A program made the position numbers and the translations under genes. From Bradyrhizobium genosp. L (GTDB taxonomy: Bacteria; Pseudomonadota; Alphaproteobacteria; Rhizobiales; Xanthobacteraceae), in assembly GCF_015624485.1 (NCBI RefSeq), contig NZ_CP061378.1, positions 5,146,001 through 5,210,000 on the forward strand: a stretch of 64,000 nucleotides of DNA, in the 5' to 3' direction. Every line of letters begins with the position of its first letter. Position 1 is the stretch's first letter. Shown piece by piece: positions 1-9,670 of the stretch. The notes under the pieces were generated by a model, which saw only the letters and a program-made list of their open reading frames with translations, was not told the DNA's origin and did no database searches.

Positions 1-835
1 CCGCGACCGTATCGCCGGCGCCGGAGACGTCGCGCACCTTGACCGGCAGCGCCGGCACATGGATCGACTGGCCCTCCCGCGTCACCAGCGTCATGCCCTT
101 TTCGCCCTGCGTCACCAGCATCGCCTCGCAATCCGCAAGGACCATCGCGTCGGGCGCGGCCTGCGCGATCGCGTCCTCGGTATCGGCGCGGCTGCGGGTC
201 GCCTCGGCGAATTCCTTGCGGTTCGGCGTCAGCACGCTGGCGCCGCGGTAGATCGCAAGATTGGCGCTCTTGGGGTCGACGATCACGCGCTTCTTGGCCT
301 GGCGCGCGGCGTCGATCACGTTGCGGATCACGCGCGCGGTCAGCACGCCCTTGGCATAATCCGACAGCAGCACGATGTCGGCGCGGGCAAGCTGCGGCAG
401 GATCGCATCGATCAGTTGCTGCTCGATGTCGGGCGCGGCCGGTGCCGCGAGCTCCCAGTCGGAGCGCAGCATGTGGGTCGAGAAATGCTCGGAGACGAAG
501 CGGACCTTGCGCGTGGTCGGACGGCCGGCATCGCGCACCAGCACGCAGTCGATCCCGTCTTGCTTCGACAGCTCCGCGGTCAGCGCCGCGCCGGCGGCAT
601 CCTCGCCGATCAGGCCGACGAAGATGCAGCGGCCGCCGAGCGAGGCGATGTTGCGCGCGACGTTGCCGGCGCCGCCGACATTGCTCTCGCTGCGCCGGAC
701 CGCGATGACAGGCGCCGGCGCCTCCGGCGAGATCCGCGACACCTCGCCATAGACGAACTCGTCGAGCATCAGGTCGCCGACACAGAGCACGGTCTGGCCG
801 GACATCGCACGCGAGATCGCTTCAAAATCGAACAT
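1..835 (-). CDS. hldE: D-glycero-beta-D-manno-heptose-7-phosphate kinase (HldE/RfaE, partial)
   Basis: Reading leftwards from an ATG at 835, the frame stays open to the window edge, so the 3' end is missing. The visible 278 residues form a PfkB/ribokinase-type sugar kinase: an N-terminal [12 protein letters not shown] strand, the [11 protein letters not shown] substrate-binding glycine stretch near residue 50, VLTPNRKEF, and the family-typical GAGDT anion-hole motif just before the edge. HldE phosphorylates heptose 7-phosphate at C1 for ADP-heptose synthesis in LPS core assembly. Whether the C-terminal nucleotidyltransferase domain of bifunctional HldE is present cannot be seen. It lies 18 bp downstream of hldD on the same strand, so the two are probably co-transcribed. 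Confidence 0.92.
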   Translation of the reverse strand, partial: MFDFEAISRAMSGQTVLCVGDLMLDEFVYGEVSRISPEAPAPVIAVRRSESNVGGAGNVARNIASLGGRCIFVGLIGEDAAGAALTAELSKQDGIDCVLVRDAGRPTTRKVRFVSEHFSTHMLRSDWELAAPAAPDIEQQLIDAILPQLARADIVLLSDYAKGVLTARVIRNVIDAARQAKKRVIVDPKSANLAIYRGASVLTPNRKEFAEATRSRADTEDAIAQAAPDAMVLADCEAMLVTQGEKGMTLVTREGQSIHVPALPVKVRDVSGAGDTVA

Positions 836-853
836 CTGTGACCGTGACCTGCT

Positions 854-1834
854 TCAGCGATAGCGATCGGCGCGGTTGAGGTAACCCCCAACATAGTCCG
901 CGACAGCGTCTTCGAGCGTGGTGAAACCGCCATTATATCCGGCGTGCCCGAGACGATCGACCACGCTCTGGGTGAAATACTGGTAGCTGCCGCGAATCTG
1001 CTCGGGCATCTCGACATAATGGATGTTCGGCTGCATCTTCAATGCGCTGTAGGCCGAGACGATCAGGTCCTTGAAGCTGCGCGCGGTGCCGGTACCGACA
1101 TTGAACAGCCCGCTGACACCGGGCGTTGCCACGAGCCACATCATCACCCGCACGACGTCGTCGACATAGATGAAATCGCGGCGCTGATCGCCGTCGGCGA
1201 TACCCTCGCGATGCGACTTGAACAGCTGCACCGGCCGGCCCGCTTTGACGTCGTCGAAGCGGCGCGCCAGCACGCTCATCATCGTGCCCTTGTGGTATTC
1301 GTTCGGTCCGAACACGTTGAAGAACTTCAGCCCTGCCCATTGCGGCGGCAGCCTGTCCCCCTTGGCCGCGCGCTCGGCGACCACGAGGTCGAACAGCTGC
1401 TTGCTCCAGCCGTAGAGGTTCATCGGACGCAGCCGCTTCAGCGCCGCGACCGATTGATCGTCGTCGAAACCTGCTTCGCCATCGCCATAGGTGGCGGCCG
1501 ACGAGGCATAGATGAACGGCGTGGCGTTTTCGGTGCACCAGTCGAGCAGCCGCAGCGAGAAGCGGAAATTGGTTTCGACCACGAGATCGCCGTCGGTGGC
1601 GGTGGTTTCCGAGACGGCGCCGAGATGGAGGACGGCCTCGAGCCGCCGCCCCTTCAGCCAGGCGCCGAGCTCGGCCGGCGGCACGAGATCGGCGAGCTGG
1701 CGCTTGGCCAGGTTCCGCCATTTGCCGTCATGGCCAAGGCTATCGGAGACCACGACGTCGCTACGCCCGGCGTCGTTCAACGCGGCCACGACGTTTGAGC
1801 CGATAAAACCGGCACCCCCGGTCACCAGAAACAT
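854..1834 (-). CDS. hldD: ADP-L-glycero-D-manno-heptose 6-epimerase
   Basis: This 326-residue protein is an extended SDR. It starts MFLVTGGAGFIGSN (Rossmann TGxxGxxG at residues 5-11), has the YGWSK catalytic Tyr-Lys motif and a conserved FFNVFGPNEYHKG stretch, all characteristic of HldD. It epimerises ADP-D-glycero-D-manno-heptose at C6 to the L,D form used in LPS inner core. The frame extends upstream, but ATG 1834 is chosen because the Rossmann fold begins immediately after it. It is transcribed leftwards just before hldE and divergently from the heptosyltransferase gene, giving a small heptose-core locus. Confidence 0.93.
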   Translation of the reverse strand: MFLVTGGAGFIGSNVVAALNDAGRSDVVVSDSLGHDGKWRNLAKRQLADLVPPAELGAWLKGRRLEAVLHLGAVSETTATDGDLVVETNFRFSLRLLDWCTENATPFIYASSAATYGDGEAGFDDDQSVAALKRLRPMNLYGWSKQLFDLVVAERAAKGDRLPPQWAGLKFFNVFGPNEYHKGTMMSVLARRFDDVKAGRPVQLFKSHREGIADGDQRRDFIYVDDVVRVMMWLVATPGVSGLFNVGTGTARSFKDLIVSAYSALKMQPNIHYVEMPEQIRGSYQYFTQSVVDRLGHAGYNGGFTTLEDAVADYVGGYLNRADRYR

Positions 1835-1968
1835 CAAGAAATCCCAACCAGATCCACTGCGGCTGCAGCTTTGCCCCACTCCCGCGTCACAGGCAACGAC
1901 GGCTTTACCTCTTGCCGCGAACCGGTTACCGACGCGACACAAATCGGTCCGGCCTTGCCGCTTTAGCT

Positions 1969-3033
1969 ATGAATATGGATTCAGTATTAGGGATTGAGAC
2001 CGAGGACGCGGCGGACACACGCCCGATTCTCATTGTTCCCTATATGTGGATTGGCGATTTCGTCCGTGGCCACACCGTGGTCAGGGTGCTGCGCAAGCGC
2101 TGGCCGAACCGGCCGGTCGACATCCTGGTCAGCCGCCTCTGCGCTCCGCTGGTCGACTACATGCCGGGTGTCCGTGCCGGAATCGTCTTTGACCTGCCAC
2201 GCAGCCGGCTGGCGCCGAAAAAGCAGTGGGCGCTTGCAGCCGAGCTGCGGTCGCGGAACTACGCCACAGCGCTGGTGCTGCCGGGAACCTGGAAATCCGC
2301 CATCGCGCCAGCCCTGGCCGGCATCCCCGAGCGCGTCGGATTCTTTGGCGAGGGCCGGTTCGGCCTGATCAACGCGATGCGCTGGGGCGAGAACAAGCTG
2401 CCGCGCTTCATCGACACCAATGCCGTGCTGGCGCTGCCCAAGGACGCAGCACGGCCGCCGGAATGGCCGGTGCCGCAGCTCCGCGTCCCCACCGAGGCGG
2501 TCGCGCAATGGCGGCAGGCCAACGGATTGGGCAGCGGCCCCGCCATCGCACTCGGACCGGGCTCGGTCGGCGAGTCGAAACGCTGGACCTATTATCCGGA
2601 GACTGCGCGGCTGTTCGCCGAGCGCGGTTTTGACGTCTGGGTGGTCGGCGGTCCCGGCGAGAAGGCGCTGGCCCAGGAGATCACAGCGGTCGGCGGCGCG
2701 CGGGTCCGCGATCTCACCAGCAACGACCTGCGCAACGGCGTGCTGGCGATGGCCGCGGCCAATGTCGCAATCTCCAACGATTCCGGGCTGATGCATATCG
2801 CCGCAGCGATCGGCACGCCGACCATGGGCATTTTCGGACCGACCAGCCCCTATCTCTGGGCGCCCCTCAACGGCCTCGCCGCGACCGTGCTGCAGACCAA
2901 ATCCAGGCTGCCGTGCCAGCCGTGCCAGCGCACGATCTGCACCATGAACGACCACCGCTGCATGCGCGACATCGCGGCAGCGGAAGTGGTCGGCATCGCC
3001 CGGAGCGTGCTGGCTCAGGTCAGCGTGCGATAA
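1969..3033 (+). CDS. waaF: Heptosyltransferase II-like LPS core glycosyltransferase
   Basis: The 354-residue product is a GT9-family heptosyltransferase. It has an N-terminal ILIVPYMWIGDFV strand, a central ALGPGSVGESKRW nucleotide-sugar loop, and the C-terminal ISNDSGLMHIAAAIGTPTMGIFGPTSP motif typical of WaaF/WaaC. A cysteine-rich CQPCQRTIC segment near the C terminus also fits WaaF. It would add heptose from ADP-heptose to the LPS inner core on the cytoplasmic face. ATG 1969 is preferred over an upstream in-frame ATG at 1912, which would add a non-conserved tail overlapping the divergent promoter. Its 3' end overlaps the convergent glycosyltransferase by 19 bp. Confidence 0.85.
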   Translation: MNMDSVLGIETEDAADTRPILIVPYMWIGDFVRGHTVVRVLRKRWPNRPVDILVSRLCAPLVDYMPGVRAGIVFDLPRSRLAPKKQWALAAELRSRNYATALVLPGTWKSAIAPALAGIPERVGFFGEGRFGLINAMRWGENKLPRFIDTNAVLALPKDAARPPEWPVPQLRVPTEAVAQWRQANGLGSGPAIALGPGSVGESKRWTYYPETARLFAERGFDVWVVGGPGEKALAQEITAVGGARVRDLTSNDLRNGVLAMAAANVAISNDSGLMHIAAAIGTPTMGIFGPTSPYLWAPLNGLAATVLQTKSRLPCQPCQRTICTMNDHRCMRDIAAAEVVGIARSVLAQVSVR

Positions 3034-4061
3034 ACCGCGGCGATCGCGTTGGCTTCGGCATCGAGACTGAACTTATCCACAACTCGTTGTCTTGCGCGCG
3101 CCCCCATCGCCGCGGCCGATGCCGGATCGCGCATCAGCGGTTCCAGCGCGGCGACCAGCGCGTCGGCGTCGCCGGGCGGCGTCAGCACGCCGGTGACGCC
3201 GTCCTCGACGACGAACTCGGCAGCGCCCGCGCGCGCGGCCACCAGCGCCGCACCGGCCGCCATCGCCTCGATCAAGGTGAGGCCAAACCCCTCATTGCGC
3301 GAGGTGAAGGCATAGATGGTCAACCGCTGATACCAGCGCACCACGTCCTCGATCGGCAGCTCGCCGGTGATGATGATGCGCGACTGCAGGCCCGCGGCTT
3401 CGATGCGCCGCTTCAACTCATTGGCAAAGCCCTGCTGCTCCGCCACCACGGCGCCGACGACGACGGCGGTGAAATCCGGATAGCGCGGCAGCAGCCGGCA
3501 CATCGCATCGACGAACACGTCGCTGCCCTTCTGCGCGCGCACGCGGCCGAAGCAGCCGATCGCGTAGCGCCCCGGCAAGCCGCTTTCGGCGAACGCCGCG
3601 GCGCGGTCGGCCGGTGGCGCGTAACGGTCGGTGTCGACGCCGTGCATCACGACGGTCGCTTCGCGCTTCAGATACGATGCAGATAGCGGGCTGGTCGCGA
3701 TGATCGCGTCCATCTTGCCGATCAGCCAGCGCGTCAGCCGCTTGTGATGACGCTGCCCGGCCGAGGTGAACAATAATCTCAGCGGCCAGCCGAGGCCACG
3801 CAGCAACAGGCCCGCGATCATCTCGTCGTTGCGCCGCGCATGCCAGATCACGGATCGCGGCCGCCGCCACAACCGCATCAGGCCGGACAATCCGAGCGCA
3901 TCGATGCCGTCGGGCCGGTGCGAGCCGAACCAGGCCGCGCGAAACATCTTTGCGAGCTTCGGCGCGACCATGCGGTTGGTCGCGGTGACGCCGGAATAGC
4001 GTCTGTGCAAATTCGGCACGATGAGCGCAAGCTCGCCTTCGGATTCGTTCTCGATCGGCAC
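3015..4061 (-). CDS. LPS core glycosyltransferase, GT4 family, LpcC-like
   Basis: This is a 348-residue GT-B glycosyltransferase of family GT4. Visible motifs are the N-terminal VPNLHRRYSGVTATN stretch, GCFGRVRAQKGSD in the middle (donor-binding loop), and SRNEGFGLTLIEAMAAG (the E-x7-E motif) near residue 265. The N-terminal (N)xxRRxSGVT signature resembles rhizobial LpcC, which transfers mannose to Kdo in the LPS core; acceptor and donor here are inference. I chose GTG 4061 because a GGAG sequence lies 6 bases upstream. An in-frame ATG at 4106 would add 15 residues. The gene converges on and overlaps the heptosyltransferase gene. Confidence 0.78.
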   Translation of the reverse strand: MPIENESEGELALIVPNLHRRYSGVTATNRMVAPKLAKMFRAAWFGSHRPDGIDALGLSGLMRLWRRPRSVIWHARRNDEMIAGLLLRGLGWPLRLLFTSAGQRHHKRLTRWLIGKMDAIIATSPLSASYLKREATVVMHGVDTDRYAPPADRAAAFAESGLPGRYAIGCFGRVRAQKGSDVFVDAMCRLLPRYPDFTAVVVGAVVAEQQGFANELKRRIEAAGLQSRIIITGELPIEDVVRWYQRLTIYAFTSRNEGFGLTLIEAMAAGAALVAARAGAAEFVVEDGVTGVLTPPGDADALVAALEPLMRDPASAAAMGARARQRVVDKFSLDAEANAIAAVYRTLT

Positions 4062-4193
4062 GCAAGTCTCCGTTTCGCGCCAGTTCCTATACGCAACATT
4101 AAGCATAGTGGCCAGTTCGGCCGCGGCGAAACCCCCTCTTCACCCGGCACCCGCTAGCATCGCCCGTTAAAGAGAAACGGGAGAGCCCTGTCC

Positions 4194-5207
4194 ATGACCG
4201 TGCTTGTAACCGGCGGTGCCGGCTATATCGGAAGTCACATGGTGCATGCGCTGGTCGACGCCGGCGAGAGCGTCGTCGTGGTTGACAATCTCTCCACGGG
4301 TTTCTCCGCATTCCTCCCCGAGGGCGTGCCGCTGTTCATCGGCGATGCCGGCGACGAGAATTTGATCGAGGGCGTGATCGCCCAGCACGGCATCGACAGC
4401 ATCATCCATTTTGCCGGCTCGATCGTGGTGCCGGACTCGATGCGCGATCCGCTCGGCTATTACCGCAACAACACCATGACGACGCGCAGCCTGCTCAATG
4501 CTGCCGTGAAGGGCGGCATCAGCCGCTTCATCTTCTCCTCGACCGCGGCCGTCTACGGCAATCCGGACCAGGTGCCGGTGCCCGAGATCGCGCCGACCCG
4601 TCCGCTGTCGCCCTACGGTTCGTCGAAGCTGATGACCGAGATCATGCTGCATGACGTCGCCTCGGCGCACGGCATGGACTATGTCGTGCTGCGCTACTTC
4701 AACGTCGCCGGCGCCGATCCGCAAGGACGCTGCGGCCTCGCCACGGTCGGCGCCACGCATCTGTTGAAGATCGCGGTCGAGGCCGCGACCGGCCAGCGCG
4801 CCAAGATCGACGTGTTCGGCACCGACTATCCGACCCAGGACGGCAGCTGCGTCAGGGATTTCATCCATGTCAGCGACCTCGTCGAGGCGCATCGCGCCGC
4901 GCTGTCCTATTTGCGCGCCGGCGGGCCATCGACGACGCTGAATTGCGGCTATGGCCGCGGCTATTCCGTGATCGAGACCATCGAGGCGGTGCGCCGCGTC
5001 TCGATGCGCAATTTCGCCGTCGCCTACGCGCCGCGCCGGCCCGGCGACATCATGACCATGGTCGCCGACACCAGCCGGATCCGCACAGCGCTCGACTGGA
5101 CGCCGCGCTACGACGACCTCGAGACCATCGCGAGCCACGCGCTGGCCTGGGAGGAGAAGCTGTTCCGGGATCGCGGCGGCCTCCGCCAGCAGGCAGAATC
5201 GGCCTGA
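4194..5207 (+). CDS. galE: UDP-glucose 4-epimerase
   Basis: The 337-residue protein is a classical GalE/ExoB epimerase: TGGAGYIGSHMV at residues 6-17 binds NAD, FSSTAAVYG and SPYGSSK supply the catalytic Ser/Tyr-Lys triad, and YFNVAGADPQGRCG plus PTQDGSCVRDFIHV are GalE-specific. It interconverts UDP-glucose and UDP-galactose for surface polysaccharides. A GGGAG ribosome-binding site precedes ATG 4194. It begins 132 bp from the divergent LpcC-like gene and is followed 100 bp later by an ABC exporter in the same direction. Confidence 0.93.
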   Translation: MTVLVTGGAGYIGSHMVHALVDAGESVVVVDNLSTGFSAFLPEGVPLFIGDAGDENLIEGVIAQHGIDSIIHFAGSIVVPDSMRDPLGYYRNNTMTTRSLLNAAVKGGISRFIFSSTAAVYGNPDQVPVPEIAPTRPLSPYGSSKLMTEIMLHDVASAHGMDYVVLRYFNVAGADPQGRCGLATVGATHLLKIAVEAATGQRAKIDVFGTDYPTQDGSCVRDFIHVSDLVEAHRAALSYLRAGGPSTTLNCGYGRGYSVIETIEAVRRVSMRNFAVAYAPRRPGDIMTMVADTSRIRTALDWTPRYDDLETIASHALAWEEKLFRDRGGLRQQAESA

Positions 5208-5307
5208 AAATCAAGCGTTTATTGGGCTTGAAAAAGCCCCGCCAAGCAGGCAAGGAGACTCCCGCAAGGCCTGACGGCTGGCCGATGCCGCCGTCGATGG
5301 AACGCGG

Positions 5308-7119
5308 ATGGCTCAGTTTCCAAAGAAAATCACCGACGATCCCTATGGCGCAGCGATCCTGATTCGCCGCCTGGTCATGGAACAGGGCATCGTCTACTGG
5401 CGGCGCTATCTGACCGCGCTCGCATGGATGGCCGTTGCCGCCGGCGCGACGGCCGGCTCGACCTATGTGCTGGGCCAGGTCATCAACCAGGCCTATGTCG
5501 ACAAGAACGTGGCCGGCATCGCGATGTTCGCCGGTATCACGGTCATTCTGCTGTTCATCAAGGGTGTGGCGACCTACGGCCACATGGTGATCCTCAACAA
5601 GATCTCCAACGCCATCCTCGCCAACAACCAGCGGCAATTGTTCGCCAAGCTGATGAACGAGAGCATCGGCTTCTTCTCCGAGCGGCATTCCTCCGAATTC
5701 CTGGCGCGGCTGACCGCCGGCGCCAAGTCGATCACCGACGTGCTCAACATGCTGGTGAACGCGATCGGCCGCGACTTCCTGATGCTGATCAGCATGCTCG
5801 CGGTGATGATCTGGCAGGATCCGCTGATGTCGATCATCGGGCTCGTCGCGGTGCCGCCGGCGATGCTGGTGCTGCGCAAGCTGGTCAAGCGCATCAAGGG
5901 CCTCGCCTACAACCAGTTCACCGGCACCGCCGACATCCTGGAGACGATGCAGGAATCGCTGCAGGGCATCCGCACCGTGAAGGCGTTCACGCTGGAAGGC
6001 GCGATGCAGGAGCGGATCGACGAGCACATCGCGACCGTCGAGCGCAATGCCAACAAGATGGCGCGGGTCGCCAACCGTTCCAATCCACTGATGGAGATGC
6101 TCGGCGGCTTCGCGGTCGCCGGCTGCCTGCTCTATAGCGGCTACCGCGTGGTGGCGCTCGGCTCCTCGCCGGGCCAGTTCTTCACGTTCCTGACCGCTTT
6201 CCTGATGGCGACCGAGCCCGCGAAACGGCTGGCGCGGCTCAACATCGATCTCAACAGCCAGCTGGTCGGCGCGCGCATGCTGCTCGAAGTCGTCGACAGC
6301 CCGGCCAGCGAGCAGGCCGACGACGACAAGCCGGCGCTGAAACTGTCGGACGCGCGGATCGAATTGCGCGACGTCTCCTTCGCCTATCGGCCCGGCGAGC
6401 CGGTGCTGAACCGCATGAGCTTTACAGCCGAGCCCGGCAAGGTCACCGCGCTGGTCGGCCCCTCCGGCGGCGGCAAGTCGACGGTGCTGGCGCTGCTGCT
6501 GCGCTTCTATGAAACGCAACAAGGCCAGATCCTGATCGACGGCCAGTCGATCTCATCCGTGTCGCGCAAATCGCTGCGGCAGCAGACCGCCTATGTCGGC
6601 CAGGACGTCTACCTGTTCCGCGACACCATCCGCGCCAACATCGCCTTCGGCAAGCAAGGCGCGACCGAAACCGACATCGTCGAGGCGGCAAAGGCGGCCT
6701 GCGCGCACGATTTCATCATGAGCTTCCCGCTCGGCTACGACACCCCGGTCGGCGAGCACGGCACGCAACTCTCCGGCGGCCAGCGCCAGCGGATCGCGGT
6801 CGCCCGTGCGCTGATCAAGAACGCGCCGATCATCCTGCTCGACGAGGCCACCGCGGCGCTCGACTCCGAATCTGAGAAGCAGGTGCAGGAGGCGATCGAG
6901 CATCTCTGCCAGAACCGCACCACCATCGTGATCGCGCATCGCCTTCACACCATCATGCATGCCGATGCGATCCTGGTCGTCGAAGGCGGCGAGATCGTCG
7001 AGCGCGGACGCCACGAGGACCTGTTGCGCCGCGGCGGCCGCTACGCGTCGTTCTTCCGGTTGCAGCATCGCCACGACGCGCCGGCGCTCGAGCTCGCGCC
7101 GATCAGCGCCAGGGCGTAA
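5308..7119 (+). CDS. ABC exporter, fused permease-ATPase (MsbA-like)
   Basis: This 603-residue half-transporter has an N-terminal six-helix membrane domain (about residues 25-315) followed by an ATPase domain. Walker A GPSGGGKST is near residue 385, the signature LSGGQ near 488 and Walker B IILLDEA near 508; the H-loop follows in IVIAHRL. Such homodimeric exporters flip lipids such as lipid A or export glycans and drugs. Its place downstream of galE and the LPS core genes favours a lipid or LPS substrate, but this is inference. Length matches MsbA-type proteins. It ends 5 bp before the convergent dipeptidase gene. Confidence 0.85.
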   Translation: MAQFPKKITDDPYGAAILIRRLVMEQGIVYWRRYLTALAWMAVAAGATAGSTYVLGQVINQAYVDKNVAGIAMFAGITVILLFIKGVATYGHMVILNKISNAILANNQRQLFAKLMNESIGFFSERHSSEFLARLTAGAKSITDVLNMLVNAIGRDFLMLISMLAVMIWQDPLMSIIGLVAVPPAMLVLRKLVKRIKGLAYNQFTGTADILETMQESLQGIRTVKAFTLEGAMQERIDEHIATVERNANKMARVANRSNPLMEMLGGFAVAGCLLYSGYRVVALGSSPGQFFTFLTAFLMATEPAKRLARLNIDLNSQLVGARMLLEVVDSPASEQADDDKPALKLSDARIELRDVSFAYRPGEPVLNRMSFTAEPGKVTALVGPSGGGKSTVLALLLRFYETQQGQILIDGQSISSVSRKSLRQQTAYVGQDVYLFRDTIRANIAFGKQGATETDIVEAAKAACAHDFIMSFPLGYDTPVGEHGTQLSGGQRQRIAVARALIKNAPIILLDEATAALDSESEKQVQEAIEHLCQNRTTIVIAHRLHTIMHADAILVVEGGEIVERGRHEDLLRRGGRYASFFRLQHRHDAPALELAPISARA

Positions 7120-7124
7120 GCGTC

Positions 7125-8303
7125 TCATCCCTTCGGCGCCAGGCCCGCGTGGAGCACGCGCAGCACGTTGCCGCCCATCACCTTGCGGATGTCGTCCTCG
7201 GAAAATCCTGCCGTCATCAAGGCCTGGGTCACCGCGACGACCCCGCTGGCATCGAACCCCGTGGTGGTCGAGCCATCGAAGTCCGAGCCGAGACCGACAT
7301 GATCGATCCCGACGAGGTCGCGGACATGGGCGATCGCCCGCGCCACATTCTTGGGATCGAGCGAGCAGACCGCGCCCTGCCAGAAGCCGATCCCGATCAC
7401 GCCGCCAGTGCGCGCGACGCCCCTGATCTCGTCGTCGGTGAGGTTGCGGTTGACCTTGCAGGTCGCCTGCACGCCGCCATGGCTCGACACCACCGGGCGC
7501 GTCGCCATCGCCAAGACGTCGGCGACCGTGGCGTGGCTGGCATGCGCGAGGTCGACGACCATGCCGATCGCCTCCATCCGCTGCACCACCTGCCGCCCCA
7601 GCGGCGTCAGTCCGCCCTTGGCGACGCCATGCATCGAGCCCGCGATATCGTTGTCGAAGAAATGCGCCAGCCCGGCCATGCGGAAGCCCGCGGCATAGAG
7701 CACGTCGAGATTGTCGATCTTGCCCTCGAGATCGTGCAGCCCCTCGATCGACAGCATGCCGCCGACCACGGTGGCGCCGCCCTTGCGGTCGGCCAGCAGG
7801 CGGTCGATGTCGTCAGGCGTCGCGATCACGCGCAGCCGTCCGCCGGACTCCGTGGCGAAGCGATGCAGCTTCTCGGCATGCCACAGCGAGCGCTGCAGCA
7901 GCGAGAACCAGGTCCGTGGCGGCTGCAGGTCGACGATGGCGAGGTTGGTGACGGTGTCGCTGTCATCAGGGTTGGAATCGTAGTTCTGCCCCTTGGGCGA
8001 TTTGGTGAACGAGGAGAATACTTGCAGCGCGTAGTGCCCCTCGATCAGGCGCGGCAGATCGATATGGCCGTGGTTGGCCCGCGCGAGCAGGTCGCGCTTC
8101 CATGCCAGGCTGTCGGCATGCATGTCGGCGACGTCGAGCGTCGCCTGCAGGGCATGCGCGGCCGGCGTAACATCGAACGCAATATGCTTCACCTTGTTCT
8201 GGGCGCGGTCGATCTTTTCCGGGGTGACCGCGAAGAACCTGATGGCGCCGACGATCAGGACGGCGGCGACCACGGCAATGCCGATCCGAAGCCATTTCCT
8301 CAT
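7125..8303 (-). CDS. Membrane dipeptidase, peptidase M19 family
   Basis: The 392-residue product begins with a single hydrophobic segment (residues about 5-25), likely an uncleaved signal anchor, followed by a zinc dipeptidase domain. Family landmarks are the DMHADS metal site (His62, Asp64), a metal-bridging Glu in MLSIEGLHD, the DLAHASH histidine motif and the C-terminal VGLGSDFDG. M19 enzymes hydrolyse a broad range of dipeptides, including D-amino-acid ones. The protein is expected to face the periplasm. It is transcribed towards the ABC exporter and divergently from the FAA hydrolase gene. Confidence 0.9.
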   Translation of the reverse strand: MRKWLRIGIAVVAAVLIVGAIRFFAVTPEKIDRAQNKVKHIAFDVTPAAHALQATLDVADMHADSLAWKRDLLARANHGHIDLPRLIEGHYALQVFSSFTKSPKGQNYDSNPDDSDTVTNLAIVDLQPPRTWFSLLQRSLWHAEKLHRFATESGGRLRVIATPDDIDRLLADRKGGATVVGGMLSIEGLHDLEGKIDNLDVLYAAGFRMAGLAHFFDNDIAGSMHGVAKGGLTPLGRQVVQRMEAIGMVVDLAHASHATVADVLAMATRPVVSSHGGVQATCKVNRNLTDDEIRGVARTGGVIGIGFWQGAVCSLDPKNVARAIAHVRDLVGIDHVGLGSDFDGSTTTGFDASGVVAVTQALMTAGFSEDDIRKVMGGNVLRVLHAGLAPKG

Positions 8304-8456
8304 CGAGGCCGCCCTTCCCGCAGAACGGCACCAGCCCGGCTCATCCGAAAGGAGGCCTCACATCTGCGCGCCGCGCAGCCGCAGCCCCTAGCCCGGAGCC
8401 CGGCGACCGCGTAAAAACGGGCCGCATTCCCGCCCTCAACCGTCCGAGACCCGTTC

Positions 8457-9158
8457 ATGAACGCCGCCTCCACCGTCATCCCGCTTCCCCCGCAAGCCTC
8501 GCTTCCCGTCGTCGGCGAAGCCGGCGTCTACCCGGTGCGCCGCATCTGGTGCGTCGGCCGCAACTATCTCGAGCATATCAGGGAGATGGGCAATGACGAG
8601 CGCGCGCCGCCGTTCTTCTTCGCCAAGCACGCCGACATGCTGGTCGCCGACGGCGCCACCATCCCCTATCCGCCGCTGACCAAGGACCTGCATCACGAGG
8701 TCGAGCTGGTGGTGGCGATGAAGAGCGGCGGGCTGAACATCCCGGCCGACAAGGCGCTCGAGCACGTCTACGGCTACGCGGTCGGCATCGACCTGACCCG
8801 CCGCGACCTGCAGATCGCCTCGCGCAAGAAGGAGCGCCCGTGGGAAATCGGCAAGTCGTTCGATTATTCCGCGCCCTGCTCGGCGATCCAGCCGGCCGCG
8901 AAGATCGGCCACCCGACCGCGGGCAAGATCTGGCTCACGGTGAACGGCAAGGAAGCCCAGAAGGGCGACCTCACCGAGCTGATCTGGAACGTGCCCGAAA
9001 TCATCTGGCAGCTGTCGCAGCAGGTGAAGCTCGCCGCCGGCGACATCATCATGACCGGCACGCCCGCCGGCGTCTCGCAGCTGCAGCCCGGCGACAAGCT
9101 CGAATGCGGCGTCGACGGCGTCGGCACGCTGAAGGTTTCGATCGGCAAGCCGGAATAA
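8457..9158 (+). CDS. Fumarylacetoacetate hydrolase family protein (fumarylpyruvate hydrolase-like)
   Basis: The 233-residue protein is a stand-alone FAH-fold hydrolase. It shows the WCVGRNYLEH entry motif, FFFAKHADML, the metal-binding HHEVELVVAM stretch, GYAVGIDLTRRDLQ and IIMTGTPAGVS. The size and the FFFAK motif resemble fumarylpyruvate or acylpyruvate hydrolases that cleave C-C bonds at the end of gentisate-type aromatic pathways. No other gene of that pathway lies beside it, so the substrate is uncertain. A strong intrinsic terminator follows 27 bp after the stop. Confidence 0.85.
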   Translation: MNAASTVIPLPPQASLPVVGEAGVYPVRRIWCVGRNYLEHIREMGNDERAPPFFFAKHADMLVADGATIPYPPLTKDLHHEVELVVAMKSGGLNIPADKALEHVYGYAVGIDLTRRDLQIASRKKERPWEIGKSFDYSAPCSAIQPAAKIGHPTAGKIWLTVNGKEAQKGDLTELIWNVPEIIWQLSQQVKLAAGDIIMTGTPAGVSQLQPGDKLECGVDGVGTLKVSIGKPE

Positions 9159-9185
9159 TCTGGCCACGCTTTTGCGGACGTGACA

Positions 9186-9215
9186 AAGCCCCGGGCATCG
9201 CGCCCGGGGCTTTTT
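9186..9215 (+). terminator. Rho-independent terminator after the FAH-family gene
   Basis: An 11-bp perfect stem (9186-9196 pairing with 9202-9212) rich in GC encloses a 5-nt loop and runs into TTTTT. It sits 27 bp beyond the stop of the FAH-family gene and just before the end of the opposite-strand small secreted protein gene. Confidence 0.9.
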
Positions 9216-9225
9216 GCCGTGCGTG

Positions 9226-9444
9226 TCAGCGCATCGTGCCGGGCATGCAGGGCGGCTCGGTGAAGGGCGCGGTCGCGAACGATCCGACGTTCGGTGCGCG
9301 CACGCAATTGGTCTTGCCGGCGCTCGCCGTCGTCGCCTGGGCATGAGCGCGCCGCACCGCGGCATTATTGCCAGCCGCCAGGGCCTGCGCCGAATATGCA
9401 GCTGCTGCGACCAGGGCGGCCGCCATAAAGGTCAATTTGGTCAT
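9226..9444 (-). CDS. Small secreted protein of unknown function
   Basis: A 72-residue product starting at ATG 9444 has a clear signal peptide (Lys at position 3, an alanine-rich hydrophobic core, predicted cleavage after ALA near residue 23). The mature part is about 49 residues with two cysteines and no domain I recognise. The frame extends upstream, but the signal peptide fixes this start. It points towards the FAH-family gene and shares its terminator region. Function unknown; the coding call rests on the signal peptide and on the similar secreted gene next door. Confidence 0.6.
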   Translation of the reverse strand: MTKLTFMAAALVAAAAYSAQALAAGNNAAVRRAHAQATTASAGKTNCVRAPNVGSFATAPFTEPPCMPGTMR

Positions 9445-9670
9445 CGATGCTCTCCGCGCGATGGACGAAGCCCGAACAAGCTCGGCTTCTGAGACCAAGT
9501 GCGGCGAACGGCCGAAAACATTTCATCACGCGCGATCACCGAAGCGCGAGCACGTCGGTGAATCCTGGCGTGACGCCCATCGCCGGCGGCAGCGGGAATA
9601 CGACCGCGGTCAACGGAATCATCCATCGGAGCCGCACGAAGCACGGTGACGGCGGCACGGAGATTCCCAA

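Noticed and set aside
7125..8303. Considering the M19 dipeptidase as a lipoprotein.
   Set aside because: The N-terminal hydrophobic segment has no cysteine in a lipobox, so a membrane anchor is more likely.
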